DNA from: Planctomycetota bacterium
Lineage (GTDB): Bacteria; Planctomycetota; PUPC01; DSUN01
Assembly (NCBI GenBank): GCA_016872875.1
Contig: VGYW01000499.1
Location: forward strand, 1-5,831
Length of the DNA: 5,831 nt
Direction of reading: 5' to 3'
Position numbers and translations under genes: made by a program. The first letter of the stretch is position 1. Every line of letters begins with the position of its first letter. Shown here in pieces: positions 4,775 through 5,831 of this stretch. A model generated the notes under the pieces. It was not told the origin of the DNA, did no database searches, and worked only from the letters and a program-made list of their open reading frames with translations.

Positions 4775-5497
4775 ATGCTGGTTCTGGCGATAGAGACTTC
4801 GAGCAGGGAGGGAAGCGTGGCCTTGTGGCGCCAGGCTGATGGGTGGGGCGTGCTAGTCGGCGAGCGGGTGCTCGCGCAGGACCGCGACCACGGCTCGCAG
4901 CTCTTCGTGGAGCTTCAGCGGTTGCACGCCGAGGCGGGGATTGAGCCGGCGCAGGTGGACCTCATCGCGGTGAGCCAGGGGCCGGGCTCTTACACCGGGC
5001 TGCGGATCGGGCTGGCGACAGCGCGTACGGCGGCCTACGCCCTGGGCAAGCCGCTCCTCGGCGTGCCGAGCCTGGACGTGCTGGCCGAGAACGCGCCCGC
5101 CGACGTCCCCCGCGTGGCCACGCTCCTCGACGCGAAGCGGGGCGAGGTCTACGCCTGCCTCTACGCACGGCAAGGGGAGCGCCTCGTGCGGCAGACCCCA
5201 TACCACGTCACGCGGCTCGTGGAGCAGCCTGGCGAGGGCGGCGGGCCGCCCTTCCCGCTGCCCTGCCTCGTGCTGGGCGATGCAATCGAGCGCCACGGCG
5301 AGCTGCTGGCGCGCGCGGGAGCGGCCCTTGCGGAGCCTGCCCAGTGGCGCCCGCGCGCGGCGGCGCTGGCGCGCCTGGCCGCCGAGCGCTACAATGCCGG
5401 CCAGCGCCACGGCCTCCACGAGGCCGAGATCATCTACCTGCGCCGCCCTGAGGCCGAAGAGGTGTGGGAGCGCAGGCAGAGGATTGCTGATTGCTGA
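4775..5497 (+). CDS. tsaB: TsaB, tRNA threonylcarbamoyladenosine (t6A) modification protein
   Basis: The product has 240 residues and carries clear TsaB/YeaZ hallmarks: LAIETSSREGSVALW at 4-18, SQGPGSYTGLRIGLATA at 67-83, GVPSLDVLA at 96-104, DAKRGEVYACLY at 119-130 and IIYLRRPEAEE near the C-terminus (219-229). TsaB is the cytoplasmic ASKHA-fold partner that supports TsaD (with TsaE) in transferring threonylcarbamoyl to A37 of ANN-decoding tRNAs. It is catalytically inactive itself. Length is normal for the family. The ATG at 4775 has only a weak GGGG at 4763-4766 as a possible ribosome binding site. The last five residues (RIADC) and the stop codon are encoded by a 7-bp-period repeat, so the native C-terminus may have been extended or replaced by the repeat. 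Neighbours give no link to tRNA modification. Confidence 0.95.
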   Translation: MLVLAIETSSREGSVALWRQADGWGVLVGERVLAQDRDHGSQLFVELQRLHAEAGIEPAQVDLIAVSQGPGSYTGLRIGLATARTAAYALGKPLLGVPSLDVLAENAPADVPRVATLLDAKRGEVYACLYARQGERLVRQTPYHVTRLVEQPGEGGGPPFPLPCLVLGDAIERHGELLARAGAALAEPAQWRPRAAALARLAAERYNAGQRHGLHEAEIIYLRRPEAEEVWERRQRIADC

Positions 5498-5608
5498 TTG
5501 CTGATTGCTGATTTTCCATTTCAGATTCTTGTCAGTAAGCCACTGCACATCGAGGGGCCGAAGCCCGTGAATGGAGAAATCAGAAATCAGAAATCAGAAA
5601 TCAGAAAT
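5482..5608. repeat. Heptad inverted-repeat element spanning the tsaB-glycosyltransferase junction
   Basis: The left arm has four exact GATTGCT units (5482-5509) plus GATT. The right arm has four exact AAATCAG units (5577-5604) plus AAAT. The reverse complement of the right unit, rotated, is CTGATTT against CTGATTG on the left, so the arms pair with about one mismatch per heptad across a loop of roughly 63 nt. The left arm contains the end of tsaB; the right arm lies inside the first codons of the next gene. Confidence 0.9.
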
Positions 5609-5831
5609 GTCGCGAAGCGCGGGGCGTGGCTCTGGCTCGGGGCATGCCTGGCGGTGGGGCTTGCGGCGCGGTTGGGCGCGGTCGCGCTGCCCCACGTGGC
5701 GGGCTCGCTGACGGTCTCCGGCAGGCCGATCGCCGAGTGGGCGAAGCGGCCGCTCTTTCCCGACACCGACGAGTACACGCGCATGGCGGCCAACATCCGC
5801 CAGGGCCAGGGGATGATGCTCGACCGCGCGA
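5567..5831 (+). CDS. Multi-pass membrane glycosyltransferase, GT-C/family-39-like (N-terminus only)
   Basis: Only 88 codons are visible before the window ends. Residues 18-41 (KRGAWLWLGACLAVGLAARL onward) form a first membrane segment with positive residues before it. LPH (41-43) and LFPDTDEYTRMAANIRQGQG (63-82) follow; this first extracytoplasmic loop with acidic residues before a Y-x-x-x-A-x-x-I helix resembles GT-C enzymes of the PMT/ArnT group, which use polyprenyl-phosphate sugars. GTG 5567 is the only usual start close to the membrane segment in this frame, with GAGGGG (5552-5557) 9 nt upstream. Residues about 4-14 are encoded by the AAATCAG repeat and give a 7-residue-period peptide unlikely to matter for catalysis. 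The ATG at 5571 is in another frame that ends early. The family call rests on a short N-terminus. Confidence 0.68.
   Translation, partial: MNGEIRNQKSEIRNVAKRGAWLWLGACLAVGLAARLGAVALPHVAGSLTVSGRPIAEWAKRPLFPDTDEYTRMAANIRQGQGMMLDRA

Overview
The window is a GC-rich bacterial chromosome segment with eight protein-coding genes, two of them cut by the window ends. The organism cannot be named from it. High GC, a possible lipoprotein signal, ordinary sigma-70-type promoters and tract-like intergenic repeats would fit a Planctomycetota-like or related uncultivated lineage, but that is a low-confidence inference.

Left part, minus strand, in transcription order: a membrane-anchored or secreted coiled-coil protein with a DUF4177-like C-terminus (2599-2087, with its own consensus promoter), a histidine-phosphatase-superfamily protein (1949-1401), a divergent DprA (1372-458) and a TlpA-like thioredoxin-fold lipoprotein (436 to beyond the left edge). 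The last three are tightly spaced and probably one transcription unit. Right part, plus strand: two paralogous Asp23/Gls24-family proteins (3589-3960 and 4216-4638, the first behind a clear promoter), the tRNA t6A-modification protein TsaB (4775-5497) and the start of a multi-pass GT-C/family-39-like glycosyltransferase (5567 to beyond the right edge). The two halves diverge from a 989-bp gene-free region.

The notable content lies between the genes. Six of the seven gene boundaries carry short-period repeats. Four tracts have a 7-bp period (1361-1391, 2804-2918, 4010-4183, 5482-5608); in three of these, two arms of heptads in inverted orientation flank a non-repetitive loop. Two more tracts (1977-2043 and 4665-4731) are copies of one 67-bp element with 4/8-bp period, lying in opposite orientation. 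The heptad unit differs from site to site while the period and the inverted architecture stay the same. Several tracts run into genes: one supplies both the Shine-Dalgarno sequence and the start codon of dprA, and another contains the tsaB stop codon and the first codons of the glycosyltransferase.

A separate repeat family fills the divergent intergenic region: three palindromes (40 bp perfect, 32 bp perfect, 30 bp imperfect) share a 26-bp core and are spaced 156 and 152 bp apart. The bases flanking the core differ between copies but stay complementary within each copy. These repeat systems, rather than the mostly housekeeping-type genes, are the candidates for something undescribed.
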